The notes under the pieces: model-generated
What the model was told of the DNA's origin: nothing
Database searches by the model: none
The model's input: the letters and a program-made list of their open reading frames with translations, nothing else
Shown: piece by piece, positions 45,723-55,244 of the stretch
Layout: every line of letters starts with the position of its first letter
Numbering within the stretch: position 1 is the first letter of the stretch
Origin: Vreelandella zhaodongensis
GTDB lineage: Bacteria > Pseudomonadota > Gammaproteobacteria > Pseudomonadales > Halomonadaceae
Reading direction: 5' to 3'
Length of the DNA stretch: 64,000 bases
Assembly (NCBI RefSeq): GCF_013415115.1
Contig: NZ_JACCDD010000002.1
Span: 248,001-312,000 of the forward strand
Position numbers and translations under genes: made by a program

Positions 45723-48586
45723 TCGTGGTTCCTTGTCACTATCACGTCTAGTGTTTGGCCTGCCGTGCTGGCTGGCAGTTGTCTCGCCCCAAAAACGCCA
45801 TAGCGTAAGTCGTGAGTTTGTGAAAAGGTGAATACGCCTGTATTGGTGTGGCTCTGATGAACCACTAGCCAGTCTCCCTTGGTCAGCACGCCCTGAATGC
45901 CTTCCAACGCTGTTTCCGATAGTGTTAAGGCTTGAGGACGATAGCCGACACCCCTGGCGCGCTCACGCAGGCGCTGAACGTCGGCCAAGCTCATACGACG
46001 AAGCTGGCTATCCCCTTCTGCTTGGGGCTCACCATACTCAGGCCCGAAATAAGCAAGGCCATACTGACGTTCATGCCGCGCAAAACAGCTAAGCACCTGT
46101 GGCGTACTGGCGGCAGCGGTAAACCGATGGGCCCCTAGCACATCGGCAATTTGGTCGGCCTCACGACGTACTGCATGACAATTAACTTCGCCCAAGAGCG
46201 TAGGTTGGAAATGCGCCCATAACGCGATGCCATCTTCATTTCGCTGGATAACACGAGCAAAATCAGCTGCAAGAGGAATACTAACGGGGCGTTTCGCAAT
46301 CGCGTCGCTACCACAGTCGCCATGCCGGGCTGCGCGCCACTGAAGGCTATTTACTCGACTAATATCCATCGCTCTTGAGAAATTGGTGAGGCAGGTACCT
46401 TCGCCAGTGATAACCGGAGAACGATGGATCGCCCAGTTGCCGTCACTGAGCTGCTGGACATCAATAAGTGCCGCGTGATGGGGCATGTTTTCATGCCGTG
46501 TGGCTAGTTGGCTTTCTAACGGTGTCGAGGCATCTAAATGCACCACGCCTAACGGCCTACCGTCATCTGGCAAAGCCATAGGGCTGCCGTCTTCCTGGGC
46601 GGCGGGAGGAGAAGAGGATGGAGCGGCTGGCTCAGCCAGCGTTTCTACCGAGGCTTCTTCCGCAGAGCCAGGCGTTGCTTCGCTTTCCTGGTTAGCGTCT
46701 CCAGGACGCTCTATGGCGTTGGAATGCCCACTTACCAACGGGGGCGCAAAATAGGAAGTGAAGCGCCCTATCGAATAGATCGCCGGCTGGGTGTGGATTA
46801 CCCACGTGGCAAATAACGCCCCCCCGGTGGTCATTGAACGCTGAAATTCCTCATTAAAGTAGCGGTACGTTGCGGTTTGCGTCACCGCTGCACTACTCAG
46901 CATAGGAATAGTGACAACGACCACTAGCCCACCTACTTTGATAACGTGGGGTAACCAGCGACGCTTGGAATCCATCAGTACAGGAACGCTTGCGGCCAAA
47001 CCAATCGCATTCACTAACGCAAAAAATAGCGAAAAGCCCATTGCAATCGGGGGCACGATGAGCGCTCGAACGTACTGCTTACCTTCATCTTCTCTAGGCT
47101 GACCATTCGCGAGCAACTGTGCGTCGTCATATAACCGCTGCCGCTCTGCTTCGGCGTACGCTAAATAGTGTGGCAACAGTATCTGGTCTCTGAACTGCTC
47201 TGGCGTCAGATCTAACGTGATGACCATCTGTTCATCGCGTGGTTGTAATGCTTCGTGTAACTGGTCCTGAATTGGCTGAGAGGCAATAAAAGCGTCGGCA
47301 TTCAAATCAAGCGGCAGCGACGCACCTAAATGTTGCTGCATGGACTGACCTGCTTGCTCTCCTATCTCATGAGACTGCCCTGCAATGATCGCCTCAAGAA
47401 ACCCCTCACGGTCGTTTGCACGCCATTCACTGGGTAGTTCAATATCCTGCGCCAGCATTGCCTGCCTTATCTGAGCAGCAACGTCATCACTCGCCACAAA
47501 GTGTGCATAAGAAGCAGGCGCACCTAAAACGGTGGCTAGCTTCCCATTCAAATGATCGTAAGAGAGGTCTTCACAGCGCTGAACGGTTCGCTGCTCAGTA
47601 ACAAAGCGGTTACCACGACGGACATTTTGGATCACTACTTCGGGGGTATAGCACCAGTCGGTGGGAGCAATATAGTGTCCTAAGTTATCGACCACTTCTT
47701 CACGGTAGATCTCTTCAACTCGGACAATACACTCATTTCTAAAACGGCCACTTTCACATCGCTGTCGGGCATTAAAATACGTTGCCAAACTGCGCTGCAG
47801 TGTCAGCACCTGACGAGTAAAAGCTTCTTCACTTCCTTCTATTTGATTATCTTGCCATTGGCTTAACAGGTCTTCTTGCACGTCTAGCCAGGCTTGCTCA
47901 GCGTGACTGGAGATCTCTTGCTGGGCTGCCCAATAATTATCCGAAATCGTTTTATACGCATCCCATGCGCTACGGATAGACCCTTGCAACGTTTCATAGG
48001 CTTGGTAGCTTTCTGGCAGTTCCTTACTCGCCTCATTTGTCGCTACTTGATGGATAATGCGTTCTGCCTCTGCCTTGAGATCATCAACAAAGGCGGGAGA
48101 GACAAACGTCATCAGCCCTAATACAGAAAGAAAGCTACGCGTATGAGGTGAATCGAGATCTTCTTCATCAAACGCAATACCCTCCAACTGCAGTGAGTTA
48201 GTGGCAAGACCCCGTTTCATCAGGAGAAGATGCTGAGCATCCATGCGCTGCTCGGCAGAAGTGCGATCAATCAATACATCAACTAAGATGCGCTGACCAA
48301 AAAACATGACTGGGAAGCCAATGGCAATCGCCAACGCCACCTGCTTTATAAACAACTTGGTTGACTTATTTTTTAATGTGATCAGGCGTAGTAGCAGCAA
48401 GCTAAGGCCGATACCCGACAGTATCCGCCCCTCTAATTCCAGCGCTCTAATATCACCGCTCGATAAGCGGGCAACCGATGCATCCACCAGGCGACTGTTA
48501 AACGCTAATTCATAAACTAAGTAGGCAACATTAAGTACGAAGAGTAGCCAAAGCCAAGCCCTCCCATTTTTCAGGTAGTGACGCAT
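45719..48586 (-). CDS. Large membrane protein with possible degenerate GDPD-like C-terminus
   Basis: A 955-residue protein, not recognised as a whole. Helices near residues 10-30, 55-72 and 80-100 precede a large domain of about 400 residues rich in helices, with several cysteines (CESGRFRNECIV, DWCYTPE, QRCEDLS) that imply a periplasmic location. Two or three more membrane helices lie near residues 520-640. A Pro/Ser/Glu-rich linker follows, then about 270 residues resembling a glycerophosphodiester phosphodiesterase barrel (ALIDVQQLSDGNWAIHRSP, compare ELDVQLTKDGVPVVIHD), but without the HRG and ExD residues. That similarity is weak and only suggestive. It overlaps the following gene by 4 bases. 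Confidence 0.82.
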   Translation of the reverse strand: MRHYLKNGRAWLWLLFVLNVAYLVYELAFNSRLVDASVARLSSGDIRALELEGRILSGIGLSLLLLRLITLKNKSTKLFIKQVALAIAIGFPVMFFGQRILVDVLIDRTSAEQRMDAQHLLLMKRGLATNSLQLEGIAFDEEDLDSPHTRSFLSVLGLMTFVSPAFVDDLKAEAERIIHQVATNEASKELPESYQAYETLQGSIRSAWDAYKTISDNYWAAQQEISSHAEQAWLDVQEDLLSQWQDNQIEGSEEAFTRQVLTLQRSLATYFNARQRCESGRFRNECIVRVEEIYREEVVDNLGHYIAPTDWCYTPEVVIQNVRRGNRFVTEQRTVQRCEDLSYDHLNGKLATVLGAPASYAHFVASDDVAAQIRQAMLAQDIELPSEWRANDREGFLEAIIAGQSHEIGEQAGQSMQQHLGASLPLDLNADAFIASQPIQDQLHEALQPRDEQMVITLDLTPEQFRDQILLPHYLAYAEAERQRLYDDAQLLANGQPREDEGKQYVRALIVPPIAMGFSLFFALVNAIGLAASVPVLMDSKRRWLPHVIKVGGLVVVVTIPMLSSAAVTQTATYRYFNEEFQRSMTTGGALFATWVIHTQPAIYSIGRFTSYFAPPLVSGHSNAIERPGDANQESEATPGSAEEASVETLAEPAAPSSSPPAAQEDGSPMALPDDGRPLGVVHLDASTPLESQLATRHENMPHHAALIDVQQLSDGNWAIHRSPVITGEGTCLTNFSRAMDISRVNSLQWRAARHGDCGSDAIAKRPVSIPLAADFARVIQRNEDGIALWAHFQPTLLGEVNCHAVRREADQIADVLGAHRFTAAASTPQVLSCFARHERQYGLAYFGPEYGEPQAEGDSQLRRMSLADVQRLRERARGVGYRPQALTLSETALEGIQGVLTKGDWLVVHQSHTNTGVFTFSQTHDLRYGVFGARQLPASTAGQTLDVIVTRNHE

Positions 48587-48588
48587 TA

Positions 48589-49005
48589 TTATCTTTTTTC
48601 GCTCGGTATAGTGATAATGACAGGAGCTGATAGCGGCGCTGTTACTACTGCCGTTGCGCTACCCGTTTTTAATTGGCCTCGCTCTGGCAGCGTTACAACG
48701 ATAGCGCTGCCTTCAAGCGATACCAGGTCACCCGCTTGATTTAAGTAAGCGCCCTGCTGAATGAAAAAGGCCTGTTCTTCATCAACGCCACGGGCAGCAT
48801 CATCAGGCAGAACGGTGCCTTCGATTACCAAGGGGTTACTGGGGGCTGTGCTTTGCGAGGGAGGGCAGCCAGCGTTATCACTACACAACAGCTTTGCAGC
48901 AAAACTATCCAAGCTATCTGAATAAATAGGTTGGCTATAGCTCTGCAAGCAGGAAAAACTGGCTAACATGCCGAAAATGACGGCTGTATTTCGACGCGCA
49001 GACAC
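48589..49005 (-). CDS. Small exported protein, first gene of the four-gene envelope operon
   Basis: A 138-residue protein with a GTG start at 49005 preceded by GGGAGG. It has a signal peptide (VIFGMLASFSCLQSYSQ). The mature part carries one cysteine pair (KLLCSDNAGCPPS). A beta-rich C-terminal half follows. No family recognised. It sits 2 bases before the 955-aa membrane protein gene in transcription order and heads the operon. Confidence 0.8.
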   Translation of the reverse strand: MSARRNTAVIFGMLASFSCLQSYSQPIYSDSLDSFAAKLLCSDNAGCPPSQSTAPSNPLVIEGTVLPDDAARGVDEEQAFFIQQGAYLNQAGDLVSLEGSAIVVTLPERGQLKTGSATAVVTAPLSAPVIITIPSEKR

Positions 49006-49190
49006 ACACCCTCCCGCTATCGGGCTTTTCTTTGAAATGTTAATTATTTTTTATAATCACAGACCCGCCCTGTATAAGTCAACGCTACTTTTCAGTTAAA
49101 TTAGCAGTTTATTTCCCTTTGCTAATTCATTCTGATGGACATTTATAGACTGTCGTAGCGCTGTCTTCTGACCACACAGGGGACTAGCTA

Positions 49191-52100
49191 TCAGGTAAGG
49201 TTGAGTTCTTTGAGCATTTTTGAGGGATGTTCGTACCACGTCTGCAACGCCTTTGCCGGCATGGGACGGGCGATACCGAATCCTTGCAACAAATGACAGC
49301 CCATTTGTGTCAGTCGTTTGACGTGAGCGTTACTCTCAACCCCTTCCGCGACGACTTTTTTATTGAATCGTTTAGCCAAATACACAACGCTCTCAACAAT
49401 GGCCAAATCATGCTCACGCTCCAACATGTTGATGACGAAGCTGCGATCTACTTTAACCATGTCTACCGGTAGATCACGTAGGTAGGTCAGCGACGAATAC
49501 CCCGTTCCAAAATCATCCAAGGCGACATTCACGCCTAGTGAACGGCAGGCACGCATGACTTGTGTTGCTGCTTGCAGGTCGTCCAGAGCAGCCGACTCCA
49601 GCACTTCAAGGCATAGCAGCGCTGGCGACACATCGGGGTGTGCGGCTAACGCGTTCTGCAGAGTATCGAAGAAGTCGGCTCGGGTAAGTGACTGGGGGCT
49701 CAGGTTAATGCATACCTCAAGCATGATGGCACTGGCATGCCACTCCTCCATCTGCTGCAACGCAGTTTCTAGCACCCATGCATCGAAGCTTAGCTCTAGC
49801 TCGCTACCGGCAATCGCGGGTAGAAACTGATCGGGTGCCAGCAGCCCACGCTCAGGGTGCTGCCAGCGGATTAGCGCTTCCACACCAGTGACCTTTTGAA
49901 TGACCGGATCAAACTGCGGCTGATAAAAGAGCACAAACTCACCCGCATCGAGTGCACGTGCAATTTGTCCACGCCACATTTGAAGGTCTTTAAGCTCTTG
50001 TTCGCGCTCAGGGTTGAAGAGGACGAAACGATTGCCGCCCACCATTTTAGCGCGATACATCGCCTGATCGGCGTGACGTAGCAGTGTGTCAGAGTCACTG
50101 TGATCAGTAGGAAACAGGGTAACGCCTAGGCTGCCTGTTAGCCTCAGCGGCGCCTCATCAGTGATACCTATTTCGGGTATTCTCAGTGGCTTCGCCACCT
50201 GTTGAAGTATGAACTCTAAACGCTCGAGGCTACCCTCAAACCGGCGCAGTAGAAAGGCAAACTCGTCTCCCCCGATGCGAGCGATAAGATCACCTGACCC
50301 TAGCGCATCAACCAACTGCCCAGCCAAGGCCAGCAGGATCCGATCAGCCCCCGCTCGACCGAATCTCGAGTTGAGTTCATGAAACCCGTCTAAGTCGAGC
50401 ACTGCTATGGCCAAAGTCTCATCTGGCTTGCAGCTATCGAGCGCCTCATGCATAAGCTCAATCATATGGCTACGATTGGGTAGCGCGGTTAGACGATCCA
50501 CATGCCCCGCTCGAAACAGCTCATCTGCATGCTGCTTGATGTGTGTCAGATCAGAAAAAACGGCAACATAGTGGCTAGTCTCACCTGCCTCATTGCGCAC
50601 CACTGAAATTGACAGCATCTCTGGCAACGGATCGCCGTTTTTGCGTCGATTGAGCACTTCCCCCTGCCAATATCCCTTTTTGTTCAAAGACGCCCACAGC
50701 GCCCGATAAAAGGCAGGTGTTTGGCGCCCTGACGATAAGACCCGGGGGTTCTTGCCAAGGACTTCGTCACGGGTATAGCCAGTAATTCGCTCAAATGCCT
50801 CATTGACCTCAATAATACGGTTGTCGCCATCCGAGATCATGATTGCCTCACGGCTGCTGGAAAACACCTTGGAGGATAGCTCCAAGCGTTGCCAGGCTTC
50901 ATCGTGCTGACGGCGCAGTCGTAAACCGTGAATCAGTTGACCAAGCGGCCTGAGCAATGGCTCAAGCGACACAAGCGTGCCCTCACTATACCCCTCAGCG
51001 CAGTTGGCAAGCCCTAGCATGGCAACCATCTCGCCTTCCACTGAAACCGGCAGGCACAACAACGTATCGAGGGAAGGATGTCCTTTAGGCAGCCCACCAC
51101 GCCTTGGATCATGGGAAGGCCGATTGCTAATCAGAGGCTCGCCAGTGCGCAGAACATGGCCATAGAGGGAGTCCAATTGGGAGAACACTAAACCGTCCGC
51201 TTGTGCCTTACAGTAAAGTGCCCGAGAGGCCTCATCCCAACTAATATCAGTAACGGCATGGGTCTTAAGGAACGGCTCGCCATTCTTATCCTTAAATACC
51301 TCCCCAATGAACCCATACTCACTCTCCGTTAGCGACAGCAGCGCCTCCAGTGCGTCTGAAAACGAAGCAGAGATATTATCCCCAGCAATAATGCTCGCCT
51401 GTAGGCGAGTGATAAGGTCATCGATACGGTGCCGCCACTCTAGCTCGTGCCTACTTTGCTGAAGAGGGGTAATGTCCTGCAGGGTGCCTATAATATGGCG
51501 GGCAGGCACCCTATCCTCGATTGAGGCGCCCGTTACATGCACCCAGGTAACCGCCGTTTCGCCGGGAGCTTTCAAACGTAGGCAGCCGTCGAAAGGAATA
51601 CCTTGCTGAACAATTCTTTCCAGCCCACTTTCCAGCGTATCGCGATCTTCAGGCAAATAGTGGCTTGCAAGCTCAAGGCGGTGGCCTGGTGTCAACGGAG
51701 CAGCGCCATGTAAGCGCTGGAACTCATCATTTCCCCACATTGCATTGGAACTCACGTCGAGTTCCCAAATACCAAGCCCCGCGTGATTAATAAGTTGCTC
51801 AAGACGCTGAAGCCGCTGCAATTCCAGATGACTCATGATTTGATGGGCTAAAACCTGCAAGTGACGCTTATGTTCATCACTTATTACCCTTTGGCGGTAA
51901 TCTATCAGGCACAGCGTACCAATCGAAAACCCGTCGGGCGTCACTAACGGCGCTCCCAGGTAATAGCGAATATAAGGAGGGCCAGTCACTAGGGGATTAT
52001 CCTGGAAACGAGCATCTACAGTGGCATCTGCCACCTCCAAAAGCTCGTTTTCCAAAATGGCATAAGCGCAGAATGAGACGTCCCGGGGGGTACTGCTAAT

Positions 52101-52295
52101 ATCGAGGCCCACTTGGCTTTTGAACCACTGACTGTTCTCCTCCACCAAGCTGACCAACACAATCGGCACGTCAAAAAACTTGGCAGCCGAACGGGTAATA
52201 GCGTCTAAAACTGCGTCAGGTGCCTGGTTATGACGTATATAGCGCCACATCGCACGCAAACGATCTGCTTCATTTGGAGGCAATGGTGCAACCAT
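49191..52295 (-). CDS. GAF-PAS-GAF-PAS-GGDEF-EAL c-di-GMP protein
   Basis: A 1034-residue cytoplasmic multi-sensor. The frame begins at 52301, but GAGGA lies 6 bases before the ATG at 52295 and directly abuts the earlier one, so 52295 is chosen. Order: GAF 1 (about 25-160), PAS 1 (about 165-280), GAF 2 (about 290-450), PAS 2 (about 455-590, AIMISDGDNRIIEVNEAFER), GGDEF (motif intact at 675-679 in ARIGGDEFAFLLRR) and EAL (GVEALIRWQHP, LCLEVLESAAL, DDFGTGYSSLTY, VKVDRSFV, VVAEGVES). The position of the RxxD inhibitory site reads GSGD, so product inhibition is probably missing. Both catalytic domains look active. Confidence 0.94.
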   Translation of the reverse strand: MVAPLPPNEADRLRAMWRYIRHNQAPDAVLDAITRSAAKFFDVPIVLVSLVEENSQWFKSQVGLDISSTPRDVSFCAYAILENELLEVADATVDARFQDNPLVTGPPYIRYYLGAPLVTPDGFSIGTLCLIDYRQRVISDEHKRHLQVLAHQIMSHLELQRLQRLEQLINHAGLGIWELDVSSNAMWGNDEFQRLHGAAPLTPGHRLELASHYLPEDRDTLESGLERIVQQGIPFDGCLRLKAPGETAVTWVHVTGASIEDRVPARHIIGTLQDITPLQQSRHELEWRHRIDDLITRLQASIIAGDNISASFSDALEALLSLTESEYGFIGEVFKDKNGEPFLKTHAVTDISWDEASRALYCKAQADGLVFSQLDSLYGHVLRTGEPLISNRPSHDPRRGGLPKGHPSLDTLLCLPVSVEGEMVAMLGLANCAEGYSEGTLVSLEPLLRPLGQLIHGLRLRRQHDEAWQRLELSSKVFSSSREAIMISDGDNRIIEVNEAFERITGYTRDEVLGKNPRVLSSGRQTPAFYRALWASLNKKGYWQGEVLNRRKNGDPLPEMLSISVVRNEAGETSHYVAVFSDLTHIKQHADELFRAGHVDRLTALPNRSHMIELMHEALDSCKPDETLAIAVLDLDGFHELNSRFGRAGADRILLALAGQLVDALGSGDLIARIGGDEFAFLLRRFEGSLERLEFILQQVAKPLRIPEIGITDEAPLRLTGSLGVTLFPTDHSDSDTLLRHADQAMYRAKMVGGNRFVLFNPEREQELKDLQMWRGQIARALDAGEFVLFYQPQFDPVIQKVTGVEALIRWQHPERGLLAPDQFLPAIAGSELELSFDAWVLETALQQMEEWHASAIMLEVCINLSPQSLTRADFFDTLQNALAAHPDVSPALLCLEVLESAALDDLQAATQVMRACRSLGVNVALDDFGTGYSSLTYLRDLPVDMVKVDRSFVINMLEREHDLAIVESVVYLAKRFNKKVVAEGVESNAHVKRLTQMGCHLLQGFGIARPMPAKALQTWYEHPSKMLKELNLT

Positions 52296-52301
52296 TAACA
52301 T

Positions 52302-52596
52302 TCCTCAGTGAGACAGAGCTGAAGGCTTGTCAAGGGACTGAATAACGACGGCCTGGACTCAAGACGCATGGGGGGACTTCCTTAGATTATTTTTCTGGGC
52401 ATCTTTTATCATCGGCGGGAGATGAAATAGCTTTAGTCGGATACCGCGAGAATTAGCATAAAGGAGGAGCACTTTTACGTTGCTATCACCTATGTTTAAT
52501 TACATGGTACATATTACGTGCTGCACGGCCACGCGTCAGAATTAAACAAAAAACAGTCATAAGACCCTTTGGTTTTATGCATGAAAGGGGCGCGTT
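52302..52596. promoter_or_regulatory. Divergent region between the two multi-sensor genes
   Basis: A 295-base stretch that must carry promoters of the two divergent c-di-GMP genes. The only signal noted is AAGGGG ten bases before the downstream ATG. No inverted repeat stood out. Confidence 0.4.
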
Positions 52597-55197
52597 ATGT
52601 ACCATGAATTCCCGCTACTAGAAGCCCAGCAGGAAATCCACGAGCTGACCGCCGCCGGAGCACCACTCAATACAACACTGGCGGCACTGATTGCGTGGGC
52701 AGAATTGATGTTGCCTGACGCGCTGGTTTCCATCATGCGCATCGATCCGGCGCAGAACACGTTGAGACTCGTTCCTAGTCCGCGCTTTTCGGCTGACTAC
52801 ATCGCTCACATGCAAAACATTGAGATTGGCCCCGCGATTGGAACGTGTGGAAGAGCCGCCTTTAAAAAACAGCTGGTAGTCACTGACGATATTGACACTG
52901 ACCCTAACTGGAAGGATTTTCGCGAATTAGCCCACGCAGAAGGGCTGCGCGCTTGCTGGTCAATGCCCATCCTTTCCGCTAACGACGAAGTACTGGGCAC
53001 CTTTGCCACCTATTACCGCCACCCCGCAACACCTTCACAAAACGCACAGAACTCCCTAGCCCGAAGTGCCAGTCTCGCGGCACTGGTGCTTTTGCGGCAC
53101 CGAGATAAACAGCATCATCGCACGCTTTTTGAGTGGCATCGTTCCTTGTTTGTGAATCACCCTGACGGCGTTTACGAATTTGATCTTAACGGACACTTTC
53201 AGCGCTGTAATAAAGCACTTGAAAGCATTACCGGATATAAATCGTCTCACTTAGTAGGCTTACATTTTAACCAGTTTATTGTCCCCTCTTTCCGGGAGCT
53301 TACCCAGCAAGCGTTTGATAGTGCTTGCCGTGGCGACGCCATTACCTACGAGACCGTTGGCAAGCATGCCAACGGCCATCACTACCATTTAGAAATTACC
53401 AATTTCCCCGTAGTAGTGGACAGCGTGATTGTGGGGGTTTATGGAATATGCCGCGACGTTACCGAACGCAAACAACAAACCGAAGAGATGCGCTTACTAA
53501 AACGAGGGATGGAGGCCAGTCCCAGCGGCATTATCATGGTGGATGCGCAACAGGCTGGCATGCCGATTGTGTTCGCAAACCCAGCCTTTTCGCGCATTAC
53601 CGGCTACGAGCATAGTGAAGTCATCGGTAATAACAGTCGCTTTCTGCACGGCCCCGATACAGCCCCTGAAGCGATTGACGCTATTCGTACCGCTATGTGC
53701 GAACAGCGTGATGTGAGTATTACGCTGCTAAATTATCGCAAAGACGGCGAGCTCTTTTGGAATCACCTTGTGGTCAGCCCAGTGTTTGATCAACGTGGCG
53801 CCTGTAGCCACTTCATCGGCATTCATCAGGATATCACCCATGAAAAAGCCCAGGAAGCCAAGCTGGCCTACCAGGCAACCCATGATTTGCTTACCGGTTT
53901 GCCCAACTACTCCGCCTTCACAGAACAATTAGCCAGCCGTTTTCAGCTTCACACCTTAGGGCCACACCTTGGAACGCTGGTAGTCATGCAGCTGGACCTC
54001 GATGGTTTTAAAGCCATTAACGATGGCCTGGGTCACCACGTGGCTAATCGCGTGTTAATCACCGTTGCCCAACGCTTAGAGGGCTTGGTTAGCCCTCCTG
54101 CCATGGCAGCTAGGCTAGTGGGAGATGAGTTTGCGCTGCTGTTGAGTGTAAAAGATGACCTCGACGCCACGATTAACCTATTAGCCGAACGCATTCTCAC
54201 CACCCTTGCGGAGCCTATTGAGCTTGAGGGTCAACTGGTTCACCTCAGCGCCAGCATCGGCATTGCCTACGCCACCACTACCGTCGTAGCCCCCTATAGC
54301 CTGCTCCAACACGCAAACTTAGCGCTGGAACAAGCCAAGCGCCAAGGGCGCAATACTTGGCAATGGTACCGTGGGCGAAAAGCGGAGAGCGTTAAACATA
54401 GTGTTGCCATGCGGCACGACTTGCACACTGCGCTTAGCGAAGGGCACTTTGAATTGCACTACCAGCCCCTGGTCGATGCCATGAGCAGCCGCATACGCAG
54501 CGTTGAAGCATTAGTACGTTGGCGTCACCCCACGCTTGGCTTAATCGCCCCAGGTGATTTCATCCCCCTTGCTGAGCAGACAGGACAAATCATCCCATTG
54601 GGACGCTGGGTACTTCTCCAAGCCTGCCGAGAAATTGCGGCACTGAACGAACAAAGTGACCGAGTGCTTTCAGTGGCGGTGAATATTTCCTCGCTGCAAT
54701 TCTGCCGCGACGGCTTTCTTGACGAAGTAAAGTACGCATTAAAGGCAACCGGTTTACCACCAGAACGCCTTGAACTGGAAGTGACAGAAAGCGTCTTGTT
54801 GGATGGCACAGACCCCATTATTGAGCTCATGCAGACGCTTAAAGCCATGGGCGTGCGTGTCGCCCTAGACGATTTTGGCACCGGCTTTTCAAGCCTCAGC
54901 TACCTGTGCGACTTACCCACCCATAAGGTCAAGCTAGACCGCCGTTTTGTGCAAAAGACGCTAGAAAACCGACGCATGGCCGCCATTGTCCAGGGCGTCA
55001 TTACCATGGCACACCATATGGATATGCAAGTCGTCGCGGAAGGCATTGAAACCCGCGCACAGCAAGAAGACCTCACCCGCCGTCACTGCGACCTACTCCA
55101 AGGGTACCTATTCGCACGCCCCATGCCCCTAGAGGAACTAAAGCGTCTACCCGACCAGTTACCCGTCGCCCTAACAGCCGACAATCTGAATTCATAG
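52597..55197 (+). CDS. GAF-PAS-LOV-like-GGDEF-EAL protein, likely c-di-GMP phosphodiesterase
   Basis: An 866-residue cytoplasmic protein. GAF domain (about 25-170), PAS (about 175-295), a LOV-like PAS (about 300-415), GGDEF and EAL domains. The LOV-like domain has the typical GNNSRFLHG and NYRKDGELFWN stretches, but the photoactive cysteine of the NCRFLQ motif is Ser347 and the flavin-contacting glutamine position reads His410 (IGIHQDIT). The cyclase motif is degenerate (VGDEF at 508-512), so the GGDEF part is probably regulatory. The EAL domain is complete: EAL at 637-639, ELEVTESVLLDG, DDFGTGFSSLSY, VKLDRRFV, VVAEGIET. Phosphodiesterase activity is expected. Confidence 0.94.
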   Translation: MYHEFPLLEAQQEIHELTAAGAPLNTTLAALIAWAELMLPDALVSIMRIDPAQNTLRLVPSPRFSADYIAHMQNIEIGPAIGTCGRAAFKKQLVVTDDIDTDPNWKDFRELAHAEGLRACWSMPILSANDEVLGTFATYYRHPATPSQNAQNSLARSASLAALVLLRHRDKQHHRTLFEWHRSLFVNHPDGVYEFDLNGHFQRCNKALESITGYKSSHLVGLHFNQFIVPSFRELTQQAFDSACRGDAITYETVGKHANGHHYHLEITNFPVVVDSVIVGVYGICRDVTERKQQTEEMRLLKRGMEASPSGIIMVDAQQAGMPIVFANPAFSRITGYEHSEVIGNNSRFLHGPDTAPEAIDAIRTAMCEQRDVSITLLNYRKDGELFWNHLVVSPVFDQRGACSHFIGIHQDITHEKAQEAKLAYQATHDLLTGLPNYSAFTEQLASRFQLHTLGPHLGTLVVMQLDLDGFKAINDGLGHHVANRVLITVAQRLEGLVSPPAMAARLVGDEFALLLSVKDDLDATINLLAERILTTLAEPIELEGQLVHLSASIGIAYATTTVVAPYSLLQHANLALEQAKRQGRNTWQWYRGRKAESVKHSVAMRHDLHTALSEGHFELHYQPLVDAMSSRIRSVEALVRWRHPTLGLIAPGDFIPLAEQTGQIIPLGRWVLLQACREIAALNEQSDRVLSVAVNISSLQFCRDGFLDEVKYALKATGLPPERLELEVTESVLLDGTDPIIELMQTLKAMGVRVALDDFGTGFSSLSYLCDLPTHKVKLDRRFVQKTLENRRMAAIVQGVITMAHHMDMQVVAEGIETRAQQEDLTRRHCDLLQGYLFARPMPLEELKRLPDQLPVALTADNLNS

Positions 55198-55205
55198 AAC
55201 AACTG

Positions 55206-55231
55206 CAGCACATCCCTGTGCTGGCGTTTTT
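55206..55231 (+). terminator. Intrinsic terminator after the LOV-like c-di-GMP gene
   Basis: A 7-bp perfect stem (55206-55212 with 55217-55223) around a 4-base loop, followed closely by five T residues at 55227-55231. It lies 9 bases after the stop codon. Confidence 0.75.
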
Positions 55232-55244
55232 GATAAACGATGGG

